A stretch of 64,000 nucleotides of DNA from Yamagishiella unicocca (lineage: Eukaryota; Chlorophyta; Chlorophyceae; Chlamydomonadales; Volvocaceae). Shown here one piece after another: positions 35,824 through 48,024 of this stretch. Every line of letters begins with the position of its first letter. Position 1 is the stretch's first letter. The notes under the pieces were generated by a model. That model was not told the DNA's origin, made no database searches, and saw only the letters and a list, made by a program, of their open reading frames with translations. The stretch covers positions 248,001 through 312,000 of the forward strand of contig BDSL01000010.1 of NCBI GenBank assembly GCA_003116995.1, read 5' to 3'. Position numbers and translations under genes: made by a program.

Positions 35824-36014
35824 GGGTGCACGGCTGCAGCGGTAGTGTAAGGCCGCAACCATGCTGGCGGGTCGGGTGCGCAAGCGCCCCCATTGACCAC
35901 GCCCCCTCGAAAGATTGAAGTTAATCGCAGGTCGTCAATGACGACCATATAAGCGATTAAGCTTATAAGAACAGATACTACACATGATCTGAGCCAAAAG
36001 GCCGAGAAAGGTAT
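35824..36014 (-). ncRNA. U2: U2 spliceosomal snRNA
   Basis: Read on the minus strand, the RNA begins ATACCTTTCTCGGCC, the plant-type U2 5' end (stem I), continues TTTTGGCTCAGATCATGTGT, and then carries the branch-point-recognition segment GTAGTATCTGTTCTTAT. Stem-loop IIa (ATAAGC.TTAATC.GCTTAT) and stem IIb (GGTCGTC ATT GACGACC) follow. Between stems II and III is AATCTTTCG, a Sm-site-like sequence differing at two positions from the usual AATTTTTGG. A 3' stem-loop ends in GTGCACCC, the same 3' end as in other U2 RNAs. Length 191 nt is normal for U2. U2 pairs with the intron branch point during splicing. The unusual Sm site leaves room for a diverged or silent copy, but both arms of stem II are intact, which argues for function. 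Confidence 0.9.
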
Positions 36015-36873
36015 GAAAAAATTTGTGTACATGCGCAATGCAAGGCCGAGGGTGGCCATACACGCAATAAATCGGACGTGATGGTGGGCCTCCGCCCCAC
36101 CTGTGCGTGGTCGCTTCCATCGCGCCCCTCCCCCATCCCGCCAGCAGTTCCCACAAGAATACATTCATTACTTGGCAAGTCGTATACCGTGTGGCGTTAC
36201 TAGGAGTACAAGCATCCCTTCCCAGTAAAGAGTCAGAACTGCTGCCTGGTTCCAACCACACACCCACGGCCCCACCACGTACAGGCACGTATGAGATTTA
36301 AAGTTTTAGGTTCTTACGTTGGAAGCGGAACGAGTAAAAGGAGTGGTACGTAAGCAATTGCAAGTGGGTAGATAGTTGAAAGGATTCCCATCAGACGGAA
36401 ACAGTTGGGAGCCCGCATCAAACTTTACTCCGATATGGCCCTGAATAGGGGCTGCGAAGCGCCGTGCGTGCGGAAACGACGGTGCAAGAGGGGGCGCACT
36501 GTTGTGTTTCGCTGGTGGGTCGTGACCCTTGGGTCACTGGAATGTAAGGCGGGCTTGAGGGCACCGGGAGGTAGTCGAGCTCAGTCCGCGTATCGCACGG
36601 GGCTAGGTGATGACGGACGTCCACCATTGCCAGGCTGCAGCAGGTTCCCGGAGGCGTTTGGAGCTGGCTTCCGGAGGCACATCGGTGATGGCAAAAGGTT
36701 CGATCAGAGCGACTTCTGCTAACTTCCCATCCTCTGACAAAATGCCGGAGATTAACGTCAGTTAGCACGTACGTTATCATGCTGGGCACACGCACGGCCC
36801 GTACCCTAGTTGTGCGTTTAAAATTCGGATGACAAATTGTAGGAAACGGCAATCGGCAGCAGTTACAGCAGGC

Positions 36874-36927
36874 AGGTTCCCCCGCCACAGGGGGCCAACC
36901 TGGTCCCGATACCACGCGTGTGGTATC
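36874..36927. other. Pair of adjacent strong hairpins
   Basis: First hairpin: AGGTTCCCCC pairs with GGGGG-cc-AACCT (36874-36901). Second: GATACCAC GCGT GTGGTATC (36908-36927), a perfect 8-bp stem with a 4-nt loop. Possibly part of a structured RNA; not identified. Confidence 0.5.
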
Positions 36928-37030
36928 TGCCAACCCCGCACCTGAGCATAGCCCCGCTGGAACCTCCTTTAAGATCGGAGATGGAAGCCTTTCTGGGCCG
37001 CCGTTGAGGTAGCGGCAGGTTAAGATGCCA

Positions 37031-37660
37031 AATTGGCCCATTGCCTTACCGGTTTTAACACTACTATACCTTTTTATACAATTAACTTATTCGCAGTTGA
37101 GTAACAGGCATGATGCTGGTGTCAGACATGCGCGTACCATCTCGCGCGCGCAAATTGCATCGGCCCCCAAACGCGAAACGCCCAAAGCAAGATGCCGTGG
37201 GCCGGTAGCACGCCAATACGACTTTGTTGAATGGATTTAATGGACGGAGTGAAAGCTGTTAGCAGTGCAATTCACACATCCGAATGTGCAAGGTGTCGAC
37301 TCTTGCTCAGCTGTGCTCAGTTGCTCTGGAAGGTGATTTGCCCGGCATCAAGCGGGTTATCTTACCTTGTTTGTTGTTGTTGGAAATGGGCCCTCTACTT
37401 CGTCGAGTACCGATGGAACCAGTATAACTGAACATGGAATGGCAATAGCAAATGGCAACATACCGGTATCGCGTAGCGCTACGTAGCTAATGGCTTGCAA
37501 CGCGCTGCCTCGCACTGTGGCACCCTTGAGACCCGCTCTAAACACCTTGCACGCTTTGGCCGTGAAGCCGTAACCAGGCGATGCCATGGCGACGCGGCTC
37601 TTGTGGGTTTACCATAGGTGACCTTCAAAGGCCCACTCGCCCACAACCATGCCCTAACAT
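37031..37660. repeat. Dispersed repeat, copy B
   Basis: Diverged partner of 24171-25395, similar at both ends: GATGCTGGTGTCA near the left end; GTGGCACCCTTGAGACCCG and CATGGCGACGCGG near the right end. About 600 bp of internal sequence is missing relative to copy A. Confidence 0.75.
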
Positions 37661-38248
37661 ACTCACAGGCCCTAGCAGGCACCCGCAGCGCACCTATCCT
37701 AACCAGACTCGTATGGTTATTGATGCATGTTGGTAGCCTCCTCCGCCATGAATTCCTGGTTCTGTACCGCCTACGGTTGACGGATTTACAGTTCGGCGCT
37801 GCCATTAACGAGGTAGTGCCTTCTTACGCCTGCCTTCTTACGCCTGGCCGCCCGCATCACCTTCGAGGCAAGAGATGCAGCGCATATGGTTGCGTCGATT
37901 CAGCTCGACTGTTATTGCGATCTTATACATTCCGAAACAGGGTGCAGCACGTGTCCGCCAATTCTACGTGCCAGGAAACTAATGCTAGTGTGCGTATCAC
38001 ACCAATTGTCGCAAATAACATAACCACAGCCGGATTTATTCCCGCCCAAGTTATCTTCCCGCCGACCCGCCCGTCCAACTTCGTGCCCTACGCATTTGCG
38101 CGCCTCAGGAAAAGCCTATCGCGAAAGCTGATGCAGAGGAGAACGCTCTATTCTAAGCAATGTGCGCAGCTTAGCAATGCGGCGCTCTGGGCTTGAGTGA
38201 TGGCGCTTTCAGCTGCCGGCGTTAGGGCGATGTCGAACCGTCCTATTC

Positions 38249-38254
38249 TATAAA
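38249..38254 (+). promoter_or_regulatory. TATA box of the 38-48 kb gene
   Basis: TATAAA 70-75 nt upstream of the ATG at 38324, placing transcription start near 38280. Confidence 0.6.
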
Positions 38255-38323
38255 CATTTTGACGGGCATCTTAAGGACGATCGTGCCCCACGTTGCAACC
38301 AGTTGGGCTGCCCACCGACGAGG

Positions 38324-41300
38324 ATGAACCTGGTGGCGCTGCAAGAGCAGCGACGGAGGCGGCTTGTGGTCGCCTCTGCGCTGCGGTTGTCAGCAGGAGC
38401 TGGTACTGGGACCAAATCGGATGGCACTGCTTCTGCCTCAGGCCCGTTACCCGCACCTCCGAGCGGCCTAGCGCCTCGAGTCGCTTCCGGCACCGACGCA
38501 GGGCTGGCTACGAAGGCCCAGGTCGCGAAGGACTTGAACTGGGCGAGCTTTATAGCCATGGCACGGCGTTCCCGGGACATTTGGGGCTGGCGCCGTGCGC
38601 GGCGCGCGATAGCCTCGCTCCACGCGCAGACTTCGCCAGCAGCTGAGGCGGTCTGTGATCTGCAGGCGGCCCCTCAGTCGCACCTGTCGGGCTGTCAGCC
38701 GTCGCAGTCTTGGTGTCCAAGCACTGCCGTACCTTCCGGCCCTGCCCCCTGGCCGTTGGTACAGCCGTTGCTACCGCTGCCATTGGACCCAATTGCAGAG
38801 GCGACGGCATGCGAAGCAAGGGCCGGGCTGCAAGAGAGGATGCGGGACATTTACGACACCTTTCAAAGGCCGCTCAGTAAGGCCACTGCTCTTCAGAGCT
38901 TGCTTGATGAGATAGAACAACTTCAGAGTTGGGGCCGTGAACATCAGCCTAGCACGCTGCCGCCACGATCAGCTCCAGAAGCTCTGCCCCTGCAAGTCGA
39001 CGCCCCGCCGTACGTACGGCAAACTGCGGTAAAGGTGGCGGCGGCCATTCGGCGCTGGGGTTGCGTGCTGTACGATGCCCATCAGCAGCGGGAAGCCCTC
39101 CTGCAGCGCCGCCGCTGGTGTCACGCCGCCGCCGCCGCGCAAGCGGACAGGCCCGCGCCGGTATGCTTCAGCGGACACCAAATGCTAACTATGGCTGCCA
39201 TGAAAGCCTGTAAGGTGGGTCGCTGCCAGCAGCGCGGGCTGAGGGAGTGGAATAGGAGGAAAGGGATGCAGTTGGTTTCGATTCAGAGCGGGGGTTGATA
39301 TTTATACTCGGTTTGGGCTTAGGCTTGGAGCTCGCACCGCATCTTAGCGGGTGGCGGGCGTGCGGGCTGACGGGCGGGCGAACGGGCGGATTATGCGTGG
39401 GTTGGGCACTTGGCCTCCGTGCGGAAGGCCCGTGGGTCGTCAAGCGGCAGCGTACGTACGTGCTACAGGCCCCAGCAGCCAATCCACATAAGGCACATAA
39501 GGCCCCGGCTCCTCCGCGACCGGCCGACCCTGGACGGGGCCGCGATGTCGTGCTGCGTCGGCTGACACGACTGCGCAGCTGACGTGTGCGTGTGCCCAGG
39601 AGCCGCACCACCACTGTTCTCTGCCGACCCCCTCCTTCGAGACCCGCCCTGTCGCACCGCCTCTCCCGCCCCCTCTCCGCACCGCCATGCACCGCAGAGC
39701 GCCTATATGGGGGTCAGCAAGACTGCGCCCGTTGCGCAGATGCTGGCTGCCGAAATGCACGAACACCTGCCCGACTTACCAGGGCCGCGGCCGGGGTCGG
39801 GGTCGGGGTTGCTGTCGCGGTACCCGGCATCGTGGAGGCGGCTGGCGGAGGAAGATTGTCTGCAGGTGCGGCCGCTGGTGGGGAGGAAGCGGGAGACGGG
39901 TAGACCGACGAGCGAGGACGGGAAACTGTGAGGCTAGCTGGAGAACGGCTTGTGCGGGGGAGGTGGCCATCATCTTGTGCGGGGGAGGTGGCCATCATCT
40001 TTGGACTTGGCCGGGCACTCATAACTTCACCTCCAATTCCCGCTGCCGGGCTGCCCAATGCTGCTGCCGACGCCGGCTGCTCAGGTCCTCGCCGCGGCAG
40101 TCGCCGGTGCGGTCGCTCTGCGGCTGACAGCCCAGCGGGAAGGAGGTTGCGCGCAGCCGCAGCAGCAGTGCAAGTCGCTGGCCAATGTACGGCGAACGTA
40201 CGCGTCGTACTACGACTTGGACGAGCTGGAGCCGCTCACGTGCGCGGCGCTGTACGCCGTCCTGGTGCTTGTCACGGTACGGTCCAGCCGGGGCCGCGTC
40301 TCCGCCCCTCCTCGCCACCGCACTATCGGGGTATAAAGCCACCAACCGTGCCGTGTTCGGGGACGGAGGTAATTTTGTTTTGGTTGGGGCGACCAGGGCG
40401 GCTTCCGGAAGGTGCTCGCCGCTTCGCAGGGCACCACCAGAGCGGACGTCAGTCCGCCTCCCCCCTAGCATCCTACTTACGGCCAAAGGAACCAGGCAGC
40501 CCAGTCGGGCCTCGATCCTGACGCAGGGATCGAGTCCGACCTGGCCGAGGGCCCAGCTGAAGGCAACCTCACACGCCACACTCAACACTACCTACCCGCC
40601 CCTCCCCTCTCCCTCCTGCGGCCTCCTCCCCTGTGGCTCTTCTCCTCACCCCACTCCCGCGCTCTCCCCCGCCAAACCAAAGTCCTGTGCCCTGCCCCGC
40701 CCCGACCCGCCCCGCCCCGACCCGCCCTGCCCCGCTCTTCCCCAGGACGCATTCGAGCCCCCAAGCTTGGTCAATGCCGGCGATCTGTACGACATATTGT
40801 CGTACTTGGAGCCCGCCGCTGGGCCGTCCTCTGCCGGTTTGGGGTCCCGCCTGCCGGTGGCGCGCTTCTCCATGGAGCACCTGGACTGGGTCGCCGTGTG
40901 CTACAGCTCGGAGCTGCAGGCCGTAAGCGTCGTACAGGCGGCGGCGGCGAGGGGCATGGCGCGGGCGGAGGGAGGGGAGGCGCCGCCAGAAATATGCACG
41001 CGCTGGGAGGTGGAGCTGGAGAAGACCGCGTCGGCGGCCACTGCGGTTGACGGCCCGCTTGCACGCGCTGCGGCGACGCCTGCGGCGGCTGCGGCCCCGG
41101 TGGCTGCGGCAATGGTGGCTGCGGCCCCGGTGGCTGCGGCAATGGCGGATGCGAGGGGCCATGCGACAGGGGTAGACCGGGGTATGAGGCTGCGGGCCAA
41201 CGGCGGAGAAGATGAGCAAGAGGAGCAGGAAGCAGGGCTTGGCAGAGGAAGGGGTTTGGAAGGCGGCTACGGCAGCTGGGCTGAGCTGGCGCAGGGGGTG

Positions 41301-44300
41301 GGGCAGGGGCTGTGGTGGGGCCAGGAGCAGCGGCAGCTTTCATACCTGCGGGACGAAGTGCTGTGGCCTCACAGAGCTGCAGGCGCTGAACCGGGCACCT
41401 CGGCCTCCGCTGCAGTCAGCCCGGCCAGCCGCGGCAGCGGCAGCGCTGGCAGCTGGATCGGCGCTTCAGCAAAGGCCGCGCACGTGGCGTTGTCCCGGCT
41501 TGAACTCCTTCAAGTGCTGGATCTCAATCTGGATCCGGAAGGTGCCGGAACCGAACGGAATCAACACCGGGACCGCCGTCGCGATGACCTGAGGCGGCAA
41601 GCACAGCAGCTGGAATGCCTGGCATCGCGCGCCCGCAAAAGCGTCTCCAAGGGACTGTACAACGGCGGTGACGTCAGCGGCGGCAGCAGCAGCAGCAGCA
41701 GCGGCGAGAGCGCTTGCGGGGACGCCGGCGCCACCGTGCGCTGCCTCTGGATGGAGTCGGATGACGAGGATGACGAGGGAGAGGCAGACGGCGGCGGTGC
41801 CGGCGGCAGCGGCCACCTTTTGCCGGTTGCCTTGCTGACGGAAGAGATGCAGCAGAGGGCCGAAAGGGTCCGCTCCAGGGAGGCCGATCTGCGAGAAGGG
41901 TTCGCCCGAGCCGCTGCCGCTGACGGTCGATTAGCGCGCCTTGCTGCAGGGATCCTGGCGCGCCCTGGCGGCGGCAGCGGCGGCAGCGGCGGCGGCGGCA
42001 GACCAGCAACGATCCCCGCTGGGCGGTTGGCCGCTGAGCTGGCCTGGTTGCGGCCGGGGCTGGTGACGGCACATGAGGACAGCTGGGGCCGCCTGCTGCG
42101 ATTGGCTGCGGAGGAGAAGGAGGACGAGGAGGAGGAGGAGCTGCTGGAAGGAGGCTCACGTGCGTGTGCTTCAAAGGTGCGGCGCTGCATACGATGTGGC
42201 ACGCCATGCTGTGTCCGTCCGTGCTGTGCGTGCAGTCCGTGCTGTGAGGAGGAGCGCGGACGCGAGTGTGTGGATTACGTCCATTTGGGTCGCACCGCAT
42301 TCCAATCCGGACGACCGCCCGTACGTACGCACCAGTAAGCGCTACCGCATTCCAATCCGGGCGACCGCCCGTACAGCAAAGCTACTTGGCCTCGCTTCAG
42401 ATCCCACTCCTCCACGCTCAGGCCCCCTCCTGCGCTCCGTCCTATGTCGTGTAACCGGGTCTTCTCGCCCCCCTCCCCACGCCCCATCTCGCCCTGGCCC
42501 CCGCGCTCCCGGCCCCGCCCATGCAACGGCCCTCAAAGGCCTGATCTCTCCAGCTGGTAATTCCCCTCTCCTTGTCTGCTAACCGTTTATTTAGTTATTT
42601 AGCCTCTTCTCCATTCCGATCTGGACGATTCTGCTCTCACCCATTACGCGTTTCTGCGCCACCTCGCCGTGGCCAATTTAGCTTCTCCATAGATTTCACG
42701 TCTCGCTATTTGCCGACCCATGGGCCTCCTCCCAACCCCGCAGTGCCTCCGCCACGCGCTGCTGGGCCTCCTCCTGTTGGCCCACCGACCCGACCTGCCG
42801 CCGCAACTGCTGCGCCTGGTGCCTTGCGTCGCCGCCGGAGTCACGTACGAGGTGCTGGCGCCGCACGGGGGCAGCTCCCGGCAGCAGCAGCAGCAGCAGG
42901 TGAAGATGCAAACATGCTGGGATAGCACAGAAACGCGCGAGGCCGGGGTAGAAACGTGCGGGGCGGCATCTTCTTTGCATCTCGCACGTTTGTGCGTTTC
43001 ACGGTGTGCGAGATCTGCTATTTGAAAAAGGCGTGGAGCGAGATACGGCACGTTTGGCGCGTATTGGTGTTTTTAACGGGATGGTTGGCCTTCCTTCCAA
43101 CGCTCTGGGCACGCCAGAGCAGGAGGCGGGGAGGATGGGCGGGCGAGAAAGCGCAAGAGAGACGGGAAGAGGAAGGGGGCTTGGCCGGTCGGGGCCGCCC
43201 GGGAGGTGAACAAACGGTTCAATTAAGCAACCGACACGTCACCTATTTAAAGTTTGAGAATAGGTGCCATGAGCTGGGCTCGTAGGATGAGGCAGCCCCC
43301 ACCTTCGCGCCCGATGTCCTGGACCCCGCCTCCCTTTCTGCCCTCGCCAGCCGGCCGCCGGCTTCCCCTGCCCCTCCGCGCACTACCGTGCCCTGACGAC
43401 ATTCGCGGCCTTCAGCTTCCTGCCGGCACCGGGCCTGGGCGACACCGCCCCGATCGCCGCCGCCGGCAGCACTCCCTATCGCGCCCGCACTCGGGCCCAG
43501 CAGCCGCAAGACGCGACCGCGCGGCGAGTAGCCGCCGAGCGCGGCTGGTCGGCGGTTTCGGAGCACTATGAACAGGACCCGGTGCTGTGGGGCGCCGTGG
43601 CGGAGTGCCTGTCCGTGCGCGCATTGTCGGCGATGGGGGTGGCGGAGCCGTGGCTGGTCCAGGCGGGCACCGCGGCCGACGGCGGCGACGGAGCCGCCGA
43701 CGGCGGCGACGCGCGGAGCAACGTCGACGCGCTGCTGCTGGAGCTCCGGCGGGACGTGGTGGTTGAGGCAGCGGCGGCGACGCTCCGGGAGCCCCTGGTG
43801 GACTTCGACTTCGGCGACGACGAAGATGACGTTCGTCTCGGCAGCGGCGATGTCGAAAAGTTGCTGTACGGTGTGCGGCAGTCAGTCAGCCCGGACGGTA
43901 GCTCGGACGGAGGCGCTGCGACCGTCAACTATTGGTGTCGCAGCGACGACAATGACGACGGTAGCGGTGATGATGGTGGTGGTGTTGGTGATGGGGGCGT
44001 TGGGAGCACCGGCGGCAGCGGCGACGGTGCAGGGTGGCTTGGCTTCACGGAGCAGCAGCAGCGGCAGCGGCGGCAGCAGCGGCAACTGCACAGCGAGCCG
44101 TACGATGAGCAACGTAGGCGGCGGCAGCGGCGGTACGAGCAGGGGGTGCTTGCAGCGGGGTGCGACAGGCAGCCTCCGTCATCATCATGGTTGGAGTTCG
44201 GCTCGGGGATGCAGGCAAGCAAGCGGTGTGAGGTGCTGCAGCGGCAGCGGTTGGAAGAGCTGCAGCAGCAGGAGCAGCAGGAGGATTTGGAGGCATGGAT

Positions 44301-47300
44301 GCGGCAAATGGACCAGGAGGCAGAGCAGAAACAGGAGCGGAACCGGCGGCGTTGTGATGAGGTCCTTCGGCACATGAACGTGAAAAGCCCAGAAGCCGAC
44401 GCGGCGACGGCGATGGGCAGCGACTGGGCCCTGCCGCCGCCGCCGCGGTTGCTGGGGCGGCTTGGGTCGGGGCAGGCGGGGCAGCAGCCCGTACGGGCGC
44501 CGCCGCTGCGGGAGGCTATGCACCGCGGCGGCGGCGGCGGTGCTGGCGCTGGTGGCGGCGCTGGCGGCGGCGGCGGCAGGCGCGGTGCAGGCCTCAGTCA
44601 GCAGCTGGGCGGACCGCTGGCGGACCAGCGGAGGGCAGTGCCGCTGCTGCTGGACGTGTGGCGCTGTGCTGCGGGCTCCAGGGGGTTGTCGCAGGTGGGC
44701 GGCGTGGCGGGGCAGGACGGCCGGCCGGTGTGGGCGCAGGCGCAGGCGCCCAGGGGTTGCTGCTGTCGGCTGCTGTGCACGCGGGCCCTATGCACGCGGG
44801 CCCTATGCATGCGGGCCCTATGCACGCGGGCCCTATGCACGCGGGCCCTATGCACGCGGGCCCTATGCACGCGGGCCCTATGCACGCGGGCCCTCCTGAC
44901 GTGGGCAGTGTATCTCCGTCCCTAGGAGCGCGCCTTCTGTCCCATCCCGGCCTTGGGTCCCTTGCCAGCGGCCGTTTGGCCCGCTCCCACTCCGGGCTCC
45001 CCTGCGTTCTTTCCCCACTCCACCCACCCCAACAAGTATCCTCGTCCTCCTCTGACGATCCACGGATTTCCTCCCCCCCCCAACAACGGGGGGCGGGGGT
45101 TGTTGATTTTACAACAACGGTTTTCTTTACAACGGTTTTTAAACACCCCCAACAACAACAACAACACGCACATGTCGCCACGTCTCAGGCCGTCCCCGTC
45201 CTCTGTCCCCTCCCTCCCCAGTCCTCAAGCTACGGCGATGCTCCGCAGCACACCAAGCACGTGGTCGCGGTGGGCGGTCCCGCGCTTGCGTTGACGCTGA
45301 CGGCGATGCTCCTGGGGGACTGCCACTATTTTGACCGCCAGCACGCGGGGAGTCCATCCCCACCGAAGGGCGGCGGGGCGGCGGGGCGCGAGACGCAGCG
45401 ACAGCAGCAGCGGCGCGAACCGTGCTTGCACGCGTGCTTCCAGCCGTCCGCCAGTGCGCGTACGGCACAACTGGCGCTGGGGCTGGGTTCCGGAGCCGGG
45501 GGCCAGGTAGGAGCGGGAGGATTGAAGCGACCCGACGGGAGTGACCCGAGCGGACGGAGGTATGAAGTTGCTGTGGGCGGTTGGAAAGCGCCGGTTGTGT
45601 AGGTTGGAAGCGGTTGGGCGGTTTGGTGGCCGCGTGCGAGGGGCACTGCGCTGCGCGGACCGCTAGGCATTTAGGTCTTGAGAGGAAGCACACGGGGCTA
45701 CACCTCGGGAGGGCAGATGTGATGCCCCTCCGTGCTCACTCTGATCACCAGCTGCCGTTGGCTTCCAGACCCGCTCCTATCCGTGCCGTACGTACCGTAC
45801 GTGCCTTACTTTCGCACCTGGCTGCTGATGCTGAGCATCCCTGCTGCTCCTTCCCCTTCACCTCAACCCATACCCTGTCCCGCTCGCCCCCACTGCCTAG
45901 ATCCCTACAACCCGCAAACCGTCGCCCCAATTGCCTAAAACCCTCGCACCCAAAACTCTAAAAGCTTATAACCCATGCCCCTCTGTGTGTCCCGCCCCGG
46001 CGCCCTATGTACGCCCGGAATCCTCTGTCAGCCGTCTGATGTCTTCCCGCCCCCACCCGAGCTACCCGGGGTGGCGCTACTGGCGGTGCGGGGCCCCTCG
46101 GTGCCGTACACGGTGAACGCCCGCCCGGGTGAACTGCTGGTGTCCAAACGCAAGGGGTGGGTGGGTAGCTCGGGCAGAGGCAGGGCGGCGCACGGGGTGG
46201 TTGAGGGTGTTGTCACGTGAGGCGAAACAAACAACAGCTTAGTAGGAGATTCGGTTTATTCGTCTAGTACGAGACTCGTTTATTAGTTCAGTAGAGACCC
46301 GTTTATTAGTCTACTTGGAGACCCGTTTGAGGGATGTCTCCTGTTTTGGGACGCATGCCGGCAAGCTTGGTTTGACAGTCGGAGGACGGAGTGTATGGCA
46401 GGGGGCCCAGGGCGGGGCGGCGGTCAAGCTTGTAGCCTGGAGGAAGTGCCGATCGCTCTTACTGGGTGGCTGCCGCACCGCACCACACCACACCACACCA
46501 CACCACACCACACCACACCACACCACACCACACCACACCACACCACACCACACCACACCGCACCACACCGCACCACACCACACCACACCGCACCGCCTTA
46601 TTGGAGGATCACAGCTGCAACTGCTGCATCAGGGACGCCCAAGGATTGGTGCGAAGCAGCGGTCCACCCCGAGCTCCTGCGGCACAACACCTAGAGGTCC
46701 TCGGTGCCTCACCCATGCGCCTCACCCATGTGCCTCACCCATGTGCCTCACCCCATGCGCCCCACTCACCCCCGGTTGCGGCGACCCATCCGGCCGCACT
46801 GCCGGTCGCTCTCAGGTACACCGTGGCGGCGGAGCTGGCGCGCCATGCGCTGGTCTCGAAGCGGCTTGGGTCCCTGCGCGTGCAAGCGATGGGGCTGGAT
46901 GAGCTGGAGACGGCGGTGCTGGTGCTGGCGCAGGTGCGAGACGAGGGGGGACGGCGCTCCGGCAGCTATCGATAGGCCTCCGCCGGTTTCGTCCACAGGA
47001 TTCCGCCCTGCCTTGCCCTGCCCCCGCCCCGCTATGCCCTCCCTCCTCCCCGTCAGCTACGCACTTCGATGCTTCGCCGCCCTGCCTTGCCCTGTCCCCG
47101 AGTAACCGGGTAGTTTTGCACGCACACACTTTTTCCTAGTTTGTCGTGTCACGTGGTGTTCTCTTCCTCCCCCGCCCTTGCCTGTGCCGCCGTGCTTTCA
47201 TGCCCCGACAGATTCGCGGTGAGCTGCTGGCTGAGGACCGGGATCTCACGGTGGTGGTAACCAGCATCGAGCACTTCGGCATCGCCGCTGCTGCCGACGA

Positions 47301-48024
47301 GGAGAGCGAGGCGACGCAGGAGAACGACGAGAACGATAGCAGTGGCGGCAACAACGCCAACCAGAACAACGGCAACAGCAGCAAAAGCACCGGCAACGGC
47401 AACGGCAACGGCACTGGCGGCGACAGAATCGCAAGCGACGACAAGCCCTGCGGCGTTGTTGCCTTGTTCGAGCAATATGACGCGTGTGTCGCAGCCATGC
47501 GCGGCGGCCTGCCAGCGCTGAACGAGCTTCTGGGGCATGGCGAGGACGGTACGGCGGATGACGAGGACGAGGACGAGCAGGAGGAGGGGGAGGTGTGTTC
47601 TGCCACGGGCGACCTGGCACAAACCGCAAGGTGGCGGGTGAGGCAGTTGCGGCATGCGGTGCCGCTGGCGACGCAGCTAATGGTCCGCCACCCAGCAGTT
47701 GCCTGTGGTGTGCACGTGACCCTGCTGGTGTTGGAGTGCGAGAAGGGCAGGCCGGATCGTCTGGTCTTGCAGGCCAGGAGCGGGGCAGGCGTTGGCGAGG
47801 GTGCGGGCGCTCGAGTTACGGCGACGAGACCGGCGGTGGCGGCTGCGGGGCCATCTGCTGGTGGTGGCGGCGCAAAGCGCAAGCAGCAGAAGCGGGCGGC
47901 GGCGGCGGCGGCGACGTTGGAGGCTGAGCTGCGAGCGGTGAAGAGCGGACAGGCGACGCAGGTAGCTGGATTGTTGAAGAGGCTGGAGCAGAGCCGTCTG
48001 CAATGGGCAATGATGTCAACATGA
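38324..48024 (+). CDS. Very large low-complexity protein, unknown function; possible Alba/SpoVS-like C-terminal segment
   Basis: Ten exons: 38324-39214, 39698-39865, 40085-40276, 40746-42176, 42744-42899, 43351-44694, 45222-45506, 46032-46156, 46816-46933, 47212-48024 (TGA). Eight introns are phase 0 and one is phase 2; every junction keeps the frame, giving about 1840 residues. I recognise no family over most of it. Visible: basic helical N-terminus (about 1-60); Ala/Leu-rich helical stretches such as DLDELEPLTCAALYAVLVLV; acidic runs (DEDDEGEADGG, EEKEDEEEEEL); homopolymeric Ser, Gly and Gln; and a Gln/Arg-rich coiled-coil-like region (EVLQRQRLEELQQQEQQEDL). Across exons 8-10, residues about 1525-1595 read ELLVSKRKGYTVAAELARHA ... 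LRVQAMGLDELETAVLVLAQ ... DLTVVVTSIEH. This resembles the strand-helix-strand-helix-strand pattern of SpoVS/Alba nucleic-acid-binding folds, a tentative assignment. Introns carry the minisatellites listed separately. Confidence 0.65.
42296..42373. repeat. 30-bp repeat, 2 copies
   Basis: Two copies of a unit starting CCGCATTCCAATCCGG and ending CGACCGCCCGTAC, 48 bp apart, in intron 4 of the 38-48 kb gene. Confidence 0.8.
44776..44895. repeat. 15-bp minisatellite (TGCACGCGGGCCCTA), 8 copies
   Basis: Eight tandem copies, one with a single C-to-T change. The splice model places it in intron 6 (44695-45221), so the apparent MHAGP or LCTRA peptide repeats are probably not translated. Confidence 0.9.
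46247..46330. repeat. GAGACCCGTTTATTAGTCTA-type repeat, 3-4 copies
   Basis: Three to four imperfect ~25-bp copies with the core GAGACYCGTTTATTAG, in intron 8 of the 38-48 kb gene. Confidence 0.75.
46477..46592. repeat. (CACAC/CACCA)n pentanucleotide microsatellite
   Basis: About 23 copies of ACCAC with scattered CGCAC variants, in intron 8 of the 38-48 kb gene. The antisense CGVVW repeat ORF is an artefact. Confidence 0.9.
46708..46765. repeat. 15-bp repeat (CCTCACCCATGYGC), ~4 copies
   Basis: Four tandem copies of a CCTCACCCATG unit in the same intron, shortly after the pentanucleotide array. Confidence 0.8.

Larger units (their letters stand above)
36015..38323. other. Intergenic: U2 upstream region to the 38-kb gene
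   Basis: Holds the putative U2 promoter (just above 36014), two adjacent strong hairpins (36874-36927) and copy B of the dispersed repeat (37031-37660). No protein gene is seen. Confidence 0.55.

Noticed and set aside
35802..36288. Minus- and plus-strand ORFs of 66-120 aa around 36 kb
   Set aside because: The interval is a U2 snRNA gene; the ORFs have no protein features.
44658..45602. ORF with a (MHAGP)n repeat read as one exon with the downstream coding sequence
   Set aside because: Phase-compatible donor at 44695 and acceptor at 45221 remove the minisatellite and keep the frame.
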